DNA of 64,000 nucleotides from Microbacterium sp. SZ1 (GCF_002362255.1 NZ_LPVV01000001.1:124001-188000); one strand, 5' to 3'. Shown: positions 9,063-18,321, counted from the first letter of the stretch. Numbers and translations are program-made. The notes: generated by a model not told the origin, from the sequence alone.

Positions 9063-10385
9063 ATGAGCTCGACCTCTGCCTCCGACGTGATCGCCCCGGC
9101 GACGGACACCCCGCTGACGGATGCCGAGGTGCGGCGCCTGCGCGAGGACTTCCCGATCCTGGGTGTCGAGGTGAACGGGCACCCGCTCGCCTACCTCGAC
9201 TCCGGTGCCACATCGCAGCGCCCGCTCGCGGTGCTCGACGCCGAACGGGAGTTCGCGACGACGCTCAACGCGGCCGTGCACCGCGGGGCGCACACCCTGG
9301 CCGCCGAGGCGACCGAGGTCTTCGAGGATGCTCGTGCGACGGTCGCCCGTTTCATCGGCGCCGACGAGGGCGAGATCGTCTGGACCTCCAACGCGACCGA
9401 GGCCATCAACCTCGTCGCGTATGGCATCTCGAACGCATCACTGGGTCGCGGGGGAGCGGCCGCCGAGCGCTTCCGCATCGGCCCCGGCGACGAGATCGTC
9501 ACCACCGAGATGGAGCATCACGCGAACCTCATCCCGTGGCAGGAGCTGGCTGCTCGCACGGGGGCGACTCTGCGCGTCATCCCGCTCGACGACGACGGCG
9601 CGCTGCGGCTCGACGCCGCCGCCGAGCTGATCGGCGAGCGCACCCGCCTGGTCGCCGTCACTCACGTGTCGAACGTGCTCGGCGTGATCAACCCGGTGGA
9701 CGAACTCGTGGCCATGGCCCGCCGAGCCGGCGCCCTCGTGCTGCTCGACGCGTGCCAGTCGGCGCCACACCTGCCGCTCGACGTGCGCGCGCTCGACGTC
9801 GACTTCGCCGTGCTGTCGGGCCATAAGATGCTGGGCCCATCGGGCATCGGCGCGCTCTACGGGCGCCGCGAGCTGCTCGAGGCGCTCCCGCCCTTCCTGA
9901 CCGGCGGATCGATGATCACGACCGTCACGACGACCGAGGCCGAGTACCTGCCGCCGCCGCAGCGCTTCGAGGCGGGGACGCAGCGGGTGTCTCAGGCCGT
10001 GGCGCTCGCCGCCGCGATCGACTACCTCTCCGCGGTGGGGATGCCGCGCATCGCCGCGCACGAGGCGGCCTTCGGCCGCCGCCTGGTCGACGGACTCACG
10101 GCGATCGAGGGTGTGCGAGTGCTCGGTGCCGGCATCGACCTGCCGCGGGTGGGCCTCGCGAGCTTCGACGTCGACGGCATCCATTCGCACGACGTCGGCC
10201 AGTACCTCGACGACCTCGGCATCGCCGTGCGCGTGGGCCACCACTGCGCGCAGCCGCTGCACCGCCGACTCGGCGTCACGTCGTCGACCAGGGCGAGCAC
10301 CTATCTCTACACGACCGAGGACGAGGTGGATGCCGTCATCGCCGGCGTCGCCGGAGCCATCGACTTCTTCCGGAGGGGCGCATGA
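9063..10385 (+). CDS. sufS: Cysteine desulfurase SufS
   Basis: PLP-dependent class V aminotransferase-fold enzyme that strips sulfur from cysteine as a protein persulfide for Fe-S assembly. Seen: SGHKMLGPSGIGALYG with the PLP-binding lysine at residue 255, VGHHCAQPLHRRLGV with the persulfide cysteine at residue 395, and TEMEHHANLIPWQ in the cofactor pocket. At 440 residues it is slightly longer than typical SufS because of an N-terminal extension. It overlaps sufU by 4 nt, the partner that accepts its sulfur. sufBCD are not in the window, so the suf genes are split here. Confidence 0.95.
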   Translation: MSSTSASDVIAPATDTPLTDAEVRRLREDFPILGVEVNGHPLAYLDSGATSQRPLAVLDAEREFATTLNAAVHRGAHTLAAEATEVFEDARATVARFIGADEGEIVWTSNATEAINLVAYGISNASLGRGGAAAERFRIGPGDEIVTTEMEHHANLIPWQELAARTGATLRVIPLDDDGALRLDAAAELIGERTRLVAVTHVSNVLGVINPVDELVAMARRAGALVLLDACQSAPHLPLDVRALDVDFAVLSGHKMLGPSGIGALYGRRELLEALPPFLTGGSMITTVTTTEAEYLPPPQRFEAGTQRVSQAVALAAAIDYLSAVGMPRIAAHEAAFGRRLVDGLTAIEGVRVLGAGIDLPRVGLASFDVDGIHSHDVGQYLDDLGIAVRVGHHCAQPLHRRLGVTSSTRASTYLYTTEDEVDAVIAGVAGAIDFFRRGA

Positions 10386-10816
10386 GCGACCTGCAGAACC
10401 TGTACCAGGAGCTCATTCTCGACCACTCGCGCACGCCGCACGGGTTCGGACTGCGCGACGAGATCGCCGCGCAGTCGCACCAGATCAACCCCACCTGCGG
10501 TGACGAGGTCACCCTGCAGGTGCACCGCGCGGCCGACGGCAGCGTCGAGGCGATCGCCTGGGAAGGGCACGGCTGCGCGATCTCGCAGGCGTCGGCATCC
10601 CTGCTCGCCGAACTCGCCGAAGGGCTCACCGTCCAGGAGCTCGAGGTGCGGATCGACGCGTTCCGCACGGCGATGCGCTCGCGCGGGAAGATCGAGCCGG
10701 ATGAGGAGCTTCTCGGTGATGCCGCGGCGCTCGGTGGGGTCTCGCGCTACGTCGCGCGGGTGAAGTGCGCGATGCTCGCGTGGGTCGCGGCCGAGGACGC
10801 CCTGCAGAAGGGCTGA
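10382..10816 (+). CDS. sufU: SufU sulfur-transfer/scaffold protein
   Basis: A 144-residue zinc protein that accepts persulfide sulfur from SufS. The three conserved cysteines are visible: Cys39 in NPTCGDEV, with Asp41, Cys65 in GHGCAIS and Cys129 in VKCAMLAW. The 18-20-residue insertion that distinguishes SufU from IscU lies between Cys65 and Cys129 (the VRIDAFRTAMRSRG region). Translation is probably coupled to sufS through the ATGA overlap. Confidence 0.95.
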   Translation: MSDLQNLYQELILDHSRTPHGFGLRDEIAAQSHQINPTCGDEVTLQVHRAADGSVEAIAWEGHGCAISQASASLLAELAEGLTVQELEVRIDAFRTAMRSRGKIEPDEELLGDAAALGGVSRYVARVKCAMLAWVAAEDALQKG

Positions 10817-10862
10817 CGCCGGCGCCGTCGAGACCGACAGCGCCCGGGTGCAGGATGGGAGC

Positions 10863-11807
10863 ATGGCCCTCTCGCTGACGCCGCTCGACCCCGACCGCTT
10901 CGACGACTGGCGGTCGGCGACGAGGGGGCGTCTCATCGCCCTTCGGCAGGAGTCGGGGATGCTGGTCGGCGACGACGCGGTCGCGCACGCTGACGCCTTC
11001 CTCGATCAGCTCCTTCCCGACGGAGCCGACACGCAGACATCGGTGATCCTCTCGATCCGCGACGACGACCGGGACCTGGGCACGGTGTGGCTCGCCGCGA
11101 TCTCCGGCATCCTGATGGTCATCGATCTGTCGTTCTCACGGAGGCCCACGGTTGCTCACCAGGACGCGCTGTTCACGGCCCTCGTCGAGATGGGACGCGG
11201 GCACAGCGTCGACCGGCTCAGCATCTCGGTGCACTCGACCGACGCCGTGAGCCGCGAGTTCATCGAGGGGCGCGGATTCGCGTGCGCATCGGTCCAGATG
11301 CTGCTCGAGCCGCTGCCCGACCGCGAGCGCGGGTCCACGGTGCAGGTCGAGCCGATGACGGCCGAGCGCTACCCGTCGTTCGCCGCGGCATCCGAATCCG
11401 CATTCGCCGAGGAACTCGCCGCCTCGGGGCGGTACTCGCTCGAGGATGCCCGCGTCGAGTCGCACCGGCAGATGGCCCAGGAGCTGTCAGACGGCGTGGC
11501 GACCGAGGGCCAGGAGCTCTTCACTGCCACGGTCGACGGCGAGGAGGTCGGCATCCTCTGGGTCGGCCTCCGCAGCAGGGGTGGTCGCCCGCACGCCTTC
11601 ATCCTCGACATCGAGGTCGCCGAGTCCCAGCGGCGCAAGGGATACGGGCGCGAACTGATGCTCGCAGCCGAGCAGGTGGCGCGAGACCACGGAGCGAATT
11701 CGGTCGGGCTGCACGTGTTCGGCGCGAATGCGGGCGCGATCGCCCTGTACGAAGGGCTCGGCTATCGACGCGTCGAGGAGAGGTATCTGCTCTCCATCGC
11801 GGAATAG
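10863..11807 (+). CDS. GNAT-family N-acetyltransferase
   Basis: A 314-residue protein with a clear C-terminal GNAT domain: LDIEVAESQRRKGYGRELM is the acetyl-CoA pyrophosphate-binding motif A, and VGLHVFGANAGAIALYEGLGY is motif B. The first 150 residues look like a degenerate second GNAT unit (WLAAISGILMVIDLSFSRRP, then SREFIEGRGFACASVQMLLEP), so this may be a tandem-GNAT protein. ATG 10863 is preceded by CAGGAT-N6 and by GGGAG, so both leaderless and SD-led starts are possible. The substrate is unknown. Confidence 0.82.
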   Translation: MALSLTPLDPDRFDDWRSATRGRLIALRQESGMLVGDDAVAHADAFLDQLLPDGADTQTSVILSIRDDDRDLGTVWLAAISGILMVIDLSFSRRPTVAHQDALFTALVEMGRGHSVDRLSISVHSTDAVSREFIEGRGFACASVQMLLEPLPDRERGSTVQVEPMTAERYPSFAAASESAFAEELAASGRYSLEDARVESHRQMAQELSDGVATEGQELFTATVDGEEVGILWVGLRSRGGRPHAFILDIEVAESQRRKGYGRELMLAAEQVARDHGANSVGLHVFGANAGAIALYEGLGYRRVEERYLLSIAE

Positions 11808-11834
11808 GCCTCGCCGCGACACGTTGACCCTGAC

Positions 11835-12476
11835 ATGACCACTCTCGGAATCATCGGTGCAGGACACATCGGCAGCCAGGTCGCGCGAGCGGCGGTGGCG
11901 CACGGCTACGACGTCGTGATCGCGAACTCGCGCGGGCCGGAGACGCTTGCCCCTCTCATCGCGGAGCTGGGTGACAGGGCGCGTGCGGCGACCGCCCCCG
12001 AGGCGGCCGCGGCGGCCGACGTCGCAGTGGTCACGATCCCGCTCGGTCGGATCGACGACCTTCCCGTCGACGAGTTGGCGGGCAAGATCGTCCTCGACAC
12101 GAACAACTACTACTTCGAGCGCGACGGGCACATCGACGAGCTCGACAAGGGTGAGACCACCACGTCCGAGCTCCTGCAGCGTCAGCTGCCCACCTCGCGC
12201 ATCGCGAAGGCGTTCAACCACATCATGGCCCGCGACATCACGACCGACGGCGCTCCGGCGGGGACGGCGAACCGTCGCGCCCTCGCAACGGCCGGCGACG
12301 ACGCGGATGCCGTGGACTTCGTCACCCGGTTCTACGACGAGCTCGGCTTCGACACCGTGAACATCGGCCCGCTCAGCGAGTCGTGGCGCGTCGAGCGCGA
12401 CCGCCCCGCCTACGTGGTGCGCCAGAACGCCGACGAGCTGCGAGCGAACCTCGCAATCGCGAACCGCCTGCCCTGA
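11835..12476 (+). CDS. NADPH-dependent F420 reductase-like oxidoreductase
   Basis: A 213-residue protein with an N-terminal Rossmann fold (GIIGAGHIGSQVARAAVAHGYDVVIANSRGP; the S-R after the second strand favours NADP). The rest is the F420_oxidored/ProC-like domain, with AFNHIMARDITTDG near the end. Members include F420:NADP oxidoreductases and ferric reductase-like enzymes; without other F420 genes in view, the cofactor partner is uncertain. No convincing Shine-Dalgarno precedes the ATG. The gene starts 27 nt after the GNAT gene and could be co-transcribed. Confidence 0.8.
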   Translation: MTTLGIIGAGHIGSQVARAAVAHGYDVVIANSRGPETLAPLIAELGDRARAATAPEAAAAADVAVVTIPLGRIDDLPVDELAGKIVLDTNNYYFERDGHIDELDKGETTTSELLQRQLPTSRIAKAFNHIMARDITTDGAPAGTANRRALATAGDDADAVDFVTRFYDELGFDTVNIGPLSESWRVERDRPAYVVRQNADELRANLAIANRLP

Positions 12477-12496
12477 TCTCGATGTCCGCGCAAGGT

Positions 12497-12543
12497 GGGA
12501 TACCAAACTTGTCCCTCCGGCACGCGGATGAGACAATCCCGAT
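12497..12543 (+). promoter_or_regulatory. Promoter and candidate autoregulatory operator of the GntR gene
   Basis: TTGTCC at 12509-12514 and GACAAT at 12532-12537 are 17 bp apart; the -10 box ends 6 nt before the ATG. An imperfect palindrome, GGGATA-ccaaact-TGTCCC (12497-12515; 5 of 6 arm pairs), overlaps the -35 box, a position expected for self-repression by a GntR protein. The operator role is inference. Confidence 0.6.
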
Positions 12544-13203
12544 ATGGCGGAGGTGGGGGCTGCCGGCGAACTCGAGTCGGTGAGAGTGACGCGCATTCTG
12601 CGCGAGGACATCGTCTTGGGCCGGCGACCCCCGGGATCGCGGCTCGTCGAGCGTGACATCGCGGCGGATCTCAATGTCTCTCGGCTCCCCGTCCGCGAAG
12701 CGATCCGCACGCTCGTCTCCGAGGGGGTCGTCGTGGCGCGTCCGCGCACCTGGGCGGTCGTGCGTGAGTTCTCGCGGCAGGATCTCCAGGATTACGGAGA
12801 GGTGCGCGAGGCGATCGAGACGATGATCTTCGTCTTCGCCGCGCAACGGGGCCGGCCGGAAGGGCACGCTCGGCTCCGCTCGGTCTATGAGCAGGAGCTC
12901 GCCGCGGCCGAGGCCGGTGACGTGGAGGGCGCGCGCATCGCGGCGAGTCTCTTCCACGAGGTCGCGGCGCACCTCGCGGGGAACCACATGATCGGCGAGT
13001 TCGTCGGCGTCTTCGCGACCCGTCTGAAATGGCTCTTCGGCCAGCACGACGACCTCGTGGAGACGGCCGAGGAGCACCGGGTGATCCTCGAAGCGGTCGA
13101 GGCGCAGGATGCCGAGGCGCTGCGCGTGCTGATCCCGCAGCACACCGCGAGCGCGGTGGCGTCCGCTGCGCGCCGCCTCGAAGTCCGAGCCGAATCCGTC
13201 TGA
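12544..13203 (+). CDS. GntR-family regulator, FCD (FadR) subfamily
   Basis: A 219-residue DNA-binding protein. Residues about 10-75 are a winged helix (SRLVERDIAADLNVSRLPVREAIRTLVSEG), and residues about 85-215 are the all-helical FCD effector domain, with FHEVAAHLAGN, LKWLFGQHDD and EEHRVILEAVEAQDAEAL, in which the acidic and histidine residues normally bind a metal and a carboxylate ligand. FCD regulators sense organic or sugar acids. No catabolic operon adjoins it, so its target beyond itself is unknown. Confidence 0.88.
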   Translation: MAEVGAAGELESVRVTRILREDIVLGRRPPGSRLVERDIAADLNVSRLPVREAIRTLVSEGVVVARPRTWAVVREFSRQDLQDYGEVREAIETMIFVFAAQRGRPEGHARLRSVYEQELAAAEAGDVEGARIAASLFHEVAAHLAGNHMIGEFVGVFATRLKWLFGQHDDLVETAEEHRVILEAVEAQDAEALRVLIPQHTASAVASAARRLEVRAESV

Positions 13204-13217
13204 TCGCGACCCCTCGC

Positions 13218-13237
13218 ATACCCCTGGGGGGTATAGT
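13218..13237 (+). promoter_or_regulatory. CsoR-type copper operator overlapping the copZ -10 box
   Basis: A perfect palindrome ATACCCC-tgg-GGGGTAT spans 13218-13234, the form of CsoR boxes (TACCC...GGGTA) of Gram-positive copper operons. TATAGT at 13232-13237 is a good -10 and shares bases with the box, so bound repressor would block polymerase until Cu(I) releases it. copZ follows with AAAGGA before its ATG. No csoR gene is in the window. Confidence 0.82.
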
Positions 13238-13264
13238 GGAGATGTCATCGACGAAAGGATCGAC

Positions 13265-13474
13265 ATGACCACGACCACCTACACCGTGACCGGGATGACG
13301 TGCGGGCACTGCGAGGGATCCGTGCGCAGCGAGGTCTCGAAGCTGCCGGGCGTCAGCGCCATCGACGTCAGCGCCGCATCGGGTCGCCTCGTCATCGCCT
13401 CCGAGTCCCCGCTCGACGACGCCGCCGTGCTGGCCGCCGTCGACGAGGCCGGGTACAGCGCCGCGCGCGCCTGA
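13265..13474 (+). CDS. copZ: Copper chaperone, heavy-metal-associated domain
   Basis: A 69-residue single HMA domain with the Cu(I)-binding motif GMTCGHC (Cys13 and Cys16) near the N-terminus and the typical ferredoxin-like beta-alpha-beta spacing, ending [10 protein letters not shown]. It hands Cu(I) to the N-terminal domain of the ATPase encoded 8 nt downstream. Expression should follow the CsoR-type box just upstream. Confidence 0.95.
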   Translation: MTTTTYTVTGMTCGHCEGSVRSEVSKLPGVSAIDVSAASGRLVIASESPLDDAAVLAAVDEAGYSAARA

Positions 13475-13482
13475 TCCGCTCC

Positions 13483-15717
13483 ATGAGCGAGCAGCTCGCC
13501 TCGTACGATCTCGAGATCGGAGGCATGACGTGCGCGTCGTGCGCCGCGCGCATCGAGAAGCGTCTCAACCGGATCGACGGCGTGACGGCATCCGTCAATT
13601 ACGCGACCGAGAAGGCGCACGTCGAGGTCGCGGGAGACGTGGTCGCCGACGACCTCATCTCCGAGGTGGTGCGCACCGGCTACACCGCGGCACTGCCGCG
13701 CGAGACCGCGCCCGACGAGATCGACCCGGCGTACGTCCTGCTGCGCCGACGGCTCATCGTGGCCGTGGCTCTCGCGGTGCCGGTCATCGCGATGGCGATG
13801 GTCGAGGCGCTGCAGTTCCCCGGCTGGCAGTGGGCGTCGCTCGCGCTCGCGGTCCCGGTGGTCACGTGGGCGGCGTGGCCGTTCCACCGCGCAGCTGTGC
13901 TCAACGCCCGCCACCGCACCGTCACCATGGACACGCTGATCTCGGTGGGCGTCTCGGCGGCGTTCCTGTGGTCGCTGTACGCGCTCGTCTTCGGCACAGC
14001 GGGGATGTGGGGTATGACGCATCCGTTCCGGTTCGCGATCGAGCGCGGTGACGGCCTCGGGACCATCTACCTCGAGGTGGCCGCGGGCGTCACGATGTTC
14101 CTGCTGCTCGGACGTTTCCTCGAGCAGCGCTCGAAGCGCACCGCCGGGGCGGCTCTGCGTGCGCTCGGCGAGCTCGGCGCGAAGGACGTCTCCGTGCTCC
14201 GGGACGGGGCGGAGGAGCGGATGCCGCTGGTTCACCTCGTCGTCGGCGACGTGTTCGTCGTGCGGCCGGGCGAGAAGATCGCGACCGACGGAATCGTGCG
14301 CGAGGGATCGTCGGCCGTCGACGCGTCGATGCTCACGGGCGAGTCCGTGCCGGTCGAGGTGCGCGCGGGTGATGCGGTCACCGGCGCGACCGTGAACGTC
14401 GGCGGACGCCTGGCCGTCACCGCCACCAGGGTCGGGGCCGACACGCAGCTCGCGCGCATGGCGCGGCTCGTCGAGCAAGCCCAGTCCGGCAAGGCCGAGG
14501 CGCAGCGTCTCGCCGACCGGCTCTCGTCTGTGTTCGTGCCCATCGTGTTCGCGATCGCCGCCGTGACGCTCGTCGGCTGGCTGATCGGCGGCGGAGGAGT
14601 GGCCGCCGCGTTCACGGCGGCCGTCGCCGTGCTGATCATCGCGTGCCCGTGCGCGCTCGGGCTCGCCACGCCGATGGCGCTGCTCGTCGGCACCGGACGC
14701 GGTGCGCAGCTCGGCGTGCTCATCAAGGGACCGGAGGTGCTCGAGTCGACCCGCCGTGTCGACACGGTCGTGCTCGACAAGACCGGCACCGTGACGAGCG
14801 GACGCATGACCCTCGTCGACGTCATCCCGGCGGACGGCGAGGACGCGGCCCAGGTGCTGCGCGTCGCCGCTGCTCTGGAGGACGCCTCGGAGCATCCCGT
14901 CGCAGCAGCGATCGTGCGCGGGGCGGTGGAGCGCTTCGGCGACCTTCCGGCTGTCAGCGAATTCCGCAGCATCCAGGGACGCGGCGTCGCCGGCCTCGTC
15001 GACGGCGTGCCGGTCACGGTCGGTCGGTCCGGGGTCCTCTCCGGTGCGTCGGTGTCGCTCGACGGTCCCCTGCTCGACGCCTTCGAGGACGCCGAGCGTC
15101 GTGCGCACACCGCTGTCGTGGTCGCCTGGAACGGCCGCGCCCGCGGAGTGCTCGTCGTGTCCGATGCCGTGAAGCCCGATGCCCGCGAGGCGATCATCGC
15201 CCTGCGCTCCCTCGGTCTCGAGCCCGTGCTGCTCACCGGCGACAACCGGCGCGCCGCTGACGCCGTGGCGGCGGAGGTCGGCATCCGTGCCGTGCGCGCC
15301 GGCGTGCTTCCGGAGCAGAAGGTCGCCGAGGTCGAGGCGCTGCAGCAGCAGGGGAAGGTCGTGGCGATGGTGGGTGACGGTGTCAACGATGCGGCCGCGC
15401 TCGCCGCATCCGACCTCGGCATCGCCATGGGCACGGGAACGGATGCCGCGATCGAGGCGTCGGATCTCACCCTGGTGCGCGGGGATCTGTGGGGCACGGT
15501 CGACGCGATCCGTCTCGCGCGGCGCACCCTCGCGATCATCCGCGGCAACCTGTTCTGGGCACTCGCGTACAACGTCGCGGCGATCCCGCTCGCGGCGCTC
15601 GGACTGCTGAACCCGATGCTCGCCGGAGCCGCCATGGCGTTCTCCAGTGTCTTCGTCGTGCTGAACAGTCTGAGACTGCGACGGTTCCGCAGTGCAGCGC
15701 CGCACGCGATCGGCTAG
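13483..15717 (+). CDS. copA: Copper-exporting P1B-type ATPase
   Basis: A 744-residue integral membrane pump that exports Cu(I). In order: one HMA domain (GMTCASC), eight predicted helices, actuator motif LTGES, the intramembrane metal site CPC (Cys388-Pro-Cys390), the phosphorylated Asp432 in [13 protein letters not shown] in the nucleotide domain, and [14 protein letters not shown]7 has [12 protein letters not shown] and TM8 [16 protein letters not shown], the P1B-1 (copper) pattern except that the usual MSS at TM8 reads FSS. The frame is open further upstream over copZ; ATG 13483 begins the HMA domain. Confidence 0.96.
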   Translation: MSEQLASYDLEIGGMTCASCAARIEKRLNRIDGVTASVNYATEKAHVEVAGDVVADDLISEVVRTGYTAALPRETAPDEIDPAYVLLRRRLIVAVALAVPVIAMAMVEALQFPGWQWASLALAVPVVTWAAWPFHRAAVLNARHRTVTMDTLISVGVSAAFLWSLYALVFGTAGMWGMTHPFRFAIERGDGLGTIYLEVAAGVTMFLLLGRFLEQRSKRTAGAALRALGELGAKDVSVLRDGAEERMPLVHLVVGDVFVVRPGEKIATDGIVREGSSAVDASMLTGESVPVEVRAGDAVTGATVNVGGRLAVTATRVGADTQLARMARLVEQAQSGKAEAQRLADRLSSVFVPIVFAIAAVTLVGWLIGGGGVAAAFTAAVAVLIIACPCALGLATPMALLVGTGRGAQLGVLIKGPEVLESTRRVDTVVLDKTGTVTSGRMTLVDVIPADGEDAAQVLRVAAALEDASEHPVAAAIVRGAVERFGDLPAVSEFRSIQGRGVAGLVDGVPVTVGRSGVLSGASVSLDGPLLDAFEDAERRAHTAVVVAWNGRARGVLVVSDAVKPDAREAIIALRSLGLEPVLLTGDNRRAADAVAAEVGIRAVRAGVLPEQKVAEVEALQQQGKVVAMVGDGVNDAAALAASDLGIAMGTGTDAAIEASDLTLVRGDLWGTVDAIRLARRTLAIIRGNLFWALAYNVAAIPLAALGLLNPMLAGAAMAFSSVFVVLNSLRLRRFRSAAPHAIG

Positions 15718-15789
15718 TCGGGGCCCATCCGCCTGGATATATTGTGCGTACGGAATCGTTCCGGAAGTGCGTCGTGTCTGGGGAGCGAT

Positions 15790-16035
15790 ATGCGCAGACT
15801 CGCGGTCGTGGTCGGAGGGCTGCTGCTCGTCGGTGGAGCGGTGATCGTCGTGGTCGCAGACCAGCAACGTGTCGCCGCGCTCGCCGAGGTGAGGGCCGCG
15901 GTCGTGCGGGCCGAGGAGGATCTCGACGCCGCTCGGGCCGCGAATCACGATCTCGCTGAGCAGCTCACGAGCCTGCGCGCGTTGATCGCCGAGCAGGACG
16001 CACAGCTCACCGACTCCACGGGCTTCCTCCCGTGA
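15790..16035 (+). CDS. Small membrane-anchored coiled-coil protein
   Basis: An 81-residue product not matched to a known family. Residues 3-22 are one hydrophobic segment (LAVVVGGLLLVGGAVIVVVA); the rest is an alanine-, glutamate- and leucine-rich helix with heptad spacing, likely a coiled coil facing outward. GGGAG lies 4 nt before the ATG; in-frame start codons further up add unconserved residues. It ends in TGATG, sharing one base with the next start, so the two genes are probably translated together and may act together. Function unknown. Confidence 0.6.
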   Translation: MRRLAVVVGGLLLVGGAVIVVVADQQRVAALAEVRAAVVRAEEDLDAARAANHDLAEQLTSLRALIAEQDAQLTDSTGFLP

Positions 16036-16898
16036 TGCTGCGCCGCGTGTTCTCGGTCACGGTCGTGGCCGCCGTCCTGCTCGCGGCCGGCGTCGTCGGC
16101 CGGGCGGACGCGCTCGACGACGCTCGGGGCGAGGCCGTCGCCGAGCTGCGGAAGATCGCTCAGCAGACGAACGACGCGCAGATGCGCACCGACCACCTGC
16201 AGGGGCAGGTCGAGGCCGCCGAACGCGACACCGCCGACCGCGCAGCGGTGCTCGAGGTGCGTCCGGCCTTCGTGCAAAAGATCGCGTCGCTGAGCGCGGC
16301 GATCAGTGCGGCCGAGGGCAAGGTCGACACCGCCGCGCACAGGGCGGCGGCGCAGTCCGCGCAGCAGACGGTGCTCGCCGAGAGGTCCGACCCGGCGGTG
16401 GTCGTCGCCGCGACTGCGACCGTGCATGCGCTCGCCGAGAAGGTGGGCGAGGAGGTGTCGACGTGGCAGGCGGCGCAATACGCCCGCCCGACGGGGCCCG
16501 CCTGGTCGTCGAGCGGACCCGACGGCTACGCGCGCGTGCGCGCCGCGCTCGACAGAGTCGGCGGAGCAGGGGTCGGCCTGTACGAATCGTCGTCGTGCGC
16601 GGGTGGCACGGCGCCCGCCTGCGCCAACAGCAACGGGTACATCAAGTACCGCGGCGACATCGCCGGATGGAGCGCGGACCGACTGAACTGGGCTATGGCG
16701 CACGAGCTCGCGCACATCTACCAGTTCCAGGTGTGGGGCTCGCTCAACGCCTCCGGGTCATACGACGCCCTGTTCGGCGGCGACCCGGAGTTCCTCGCCA
16801 ACTGCATGGCCGTCGTGCGCGGGTATCCGGGATCCGTGGGCTGCAACGGCGACCAGCAGGCGTGGGCCGCCGGCATCTGGGTCGGCGTGGTGCGCTGA
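16035..16898 (+). CDS. Exported protein with HExxH metallopeptidase-like motif
   Basis: A 287-residue secreted protein: a signal peptide (RRVFSVTVVAAVLLAAGVVGRADA), then a helical, probably coiled-coil region to about residue 130, then a C-terminal domain with four cysteines. MAHELAHIYQF places His223-Glu224 and His227 as a zincin-type site, and PEFLANC about 30 residues later could supply the third ligand (Glu). A peptidase role is inference; the domain family is not one I can name with certainty. GTG at 16032 is an alternative start. Coupled to the preceding small coiled-coil gene. Confidence 0.65.
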   Translation: MLRRVFSVTVVAAVLLAAGVVGRADALDDARGEAVAELRKIAQQTNDAQMRTDHLQGQVEAAERDTADRAAVLEVRPAFVQKIASLSAAISAAEGKVDTAAHRAAAQSAQQTVLAERSDPAVVVAATATVHALAEKVGEEVSTWQAAQYARPTGPAWSSSGPDGYARVRAALDRVGGAGVGLYESSSCAGGTAPACANSNGYIKYRGDIAGWSADRLNWAMAHELAHIYQFQVWGSLNASGSYDALFGGDPEFLANCMAVVRGYPGSVGCNGDQQAWAAGIWVGVVR

Positions 16899-16899
16899 G

Positions 16900-17601
16900 T
16901 CAGCAGTCCCACTCGCGCAACTCGGCGGTGAGCTGCGCGAGGTACTCGGGTGGGCCTGCCTCGGCGAACCAGAGCCACAGCTCGGCGGCGTGGATCGCGT
17001 CCCACCGGTGAACCTCGTCGGCATCCGCCCCGTAGGCGTCGATCAGCGCCGCGGACGATCGCGGGTCCTTGCGGCCTGCGCCCCAGGCGGCGCGCGACAG
17101 CTCGCGGAGCGGGTCGCCGACGTGCGCTGCCTCCCAGTCGACGATCCCGGTGATCCGGCCCTGGGCGGAGAGGAGGTTGCCGTCGGTCCAGTCGCCATGG
17201 CAGAAGACCCGCCCCGACGATCGCGGGATCACGAGGGGCAGCGGCGGAGCGTCGGAGCCTCGATAGCGGGCGATGACAGCCTCATCGTCGGGGCGCGGGG
17301 CGAGACCTGCGGGTGCGGTGACCGAGTGCAGCCGGCGGAGGAGAGATGCCGAGGCCCTGAGCCCGGCGAGGCGGGTCTCCGCGTCGACGTCGTCGAGGCG
17401 CCGTCCCGGCATCTCCGTCATGAGGATCGCACCCGGCCCGTCCTCGACGAGCTCGGGTGCCGGCAGGCCGTCGATGTGCGACAGCGCCTGCAGCGCGCGG
17501 ACCTCGGTGCGGTGCCGCTCGGCGTCCGCCATCCGCTTCTCCACGAGGCGGACGCCGTCGCGCTCGACGAGCCGCACGGCGCCCACGGCTCCCTGTCGCA
17601 T
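16900..17601 (-). CDS. Aminoglycoside phosphotransferase-family kinase
   Basis: A 233-residue APH-fold kinase with CHGDWTDGNLL (catalytic loop; Trp replaces the more usual Leu) and GIVDWEAAHVGDPLREL (metal-binding Asp). The N-lobe is short, as in small APH-like enzymes of actinobacteria. I prefer the ATG at 17601 because GGAGG precedes it by 5 nt and the kinase domain starts there; the ATG at 17673 would add 24 arginine- and proline-rich residues with a poor ribosome site. The substrate is unknown. It is convergent with the HExxH gene. Confidence 0.78.
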   Translation of the reverse strand: MRQGAVGAVRLVERDGVRLVEKRMADAERHRTEVRALQALSHIDGLPAPELVEDGPGAILMTEMPGRRLDDVDAETRLAGLRASASLLRRLHSVTAPAGLAPRPDDEAVIARYRGSDAPPLPLVIPRSSGRVFCHGDWTDGNLLSAQGRITGIVDWEAAHVGDPLRELSRAAWGAGRKDPRSSAALIDAYGADADEVHRWDAIHAAELWLWFAEAGPPEYLAQLTAELREWDC

Positions 17602-17728
17602 CCTCGCCTCCGGCCCTCCACCGATCGGGACCGGTACGCGCGACGAGGGTCGCGCGACCGGGCTCCGCTCCATTCTGACCGACCGCCGCGAGGGGTGAAA
17701 CCGGTACGCTCGAAGGGAGGAGGAACCG

Positions 17729-18313
17729 GTGGGACGAACTGCGGATGCCATCGCCGAAGGCGTCGCGATCGCGACCGCTGCGGCGCGCCTCGCCGTGAAG
17801 AACCACATCCTCATCGGCACGATCGCCGAGGGCGGCGTGTTCGACACGCAGAAGTACATCGCCGACGCGCGCGAGGCGCTGCGGGCGATGGCCGAGGAGT
17901 CGGAAGAGGCGGAGGAGAACCTCACCGCCCTCCGCAAACGCGCCCGCGGGCGCCACTCCGATCCGTCCGGCACTCACGACTACCGCGACCGAGACGTGCG
18001 CAACCTGCGTCGTCGCGCGAAGCAGTCGCACGGCGTCGCGACCAGGCTCCGCGAGATGATGGAAGACGAGGCGGCGCTGAGCGCGATCGTCGAAGAGGCG
18101 CGCGCGGCGGCCTGGTCGGACGTGCGCCACAACCTCGACCGTCGTCTGCGCGTCGAGGGCATGCGCCCCGATCACGACCCCGACTACGAGCGCATGCGCG
18201 ACGCGCGCATGCAGGCACTGCGGCTCGTCGACCTGCAGGCCCTCTCGTCGCAGCAGCGCGCCCGCGCGAAGCGGAAGAAGAAGCAGGAGAAGGTCGCCGA
18301 ACGCGCCGAGTGA
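17729..18313 (+). CDS. Hypothetical charged helical protein
   Basis: A 194-residue, strongly charged, cytosolic and nearly all-helical protein with no membrane segment or catalytic motif that I recognise. The N-terminal 40 residues (AIAEGVAIATAAARLAVKNHILIGTIAEGG) are the least charged and may form a small domain; the rest is rich in Arg and Glu and ends in a Lys/Arg tail. Similar proteins occur in related genera, sometimes mislabelled asparagine synthase, without support here. GTG start with GGAGG upstream; TACGCT at 17705-17710 is a likely -10 box. Confidence 0.6.
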   Translation: MGRTADAIAEGVAIATAAARLAVKNHILIGTIAEGGVFDTQKYIADAREALRAMAEESEEAEENLTALRKRARGRHSDPSGTHDYRDRDVRNLRRRAKQSHGVATRLREMMEDEAALSAIVEEARAAAWSDVRHNLDRRLRVEGMRPDHDPDYERMRDARMQALRLVDLQALSSQQRARAKRKKKQEKVAERAE

Positions 18314-18321
18314 CCCCTCGA

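Noticed and set aside
13279..15948. An 889-codon open frame on the minus strand opposite copA
   Set aside because: Long antisense frames are common opposite high-GC genes; its translation is a low-complexity run of Arg, His, Asp and Glu, while the plus strand encodes an intact P-type ATPase.
17729..18313. Asparagine synthase assignment for the charged helical protein
   Set aside because: Neither a glutaminase nor a synthetase domain is present in 194 residues; the label is a known misannotation and is not supported here.
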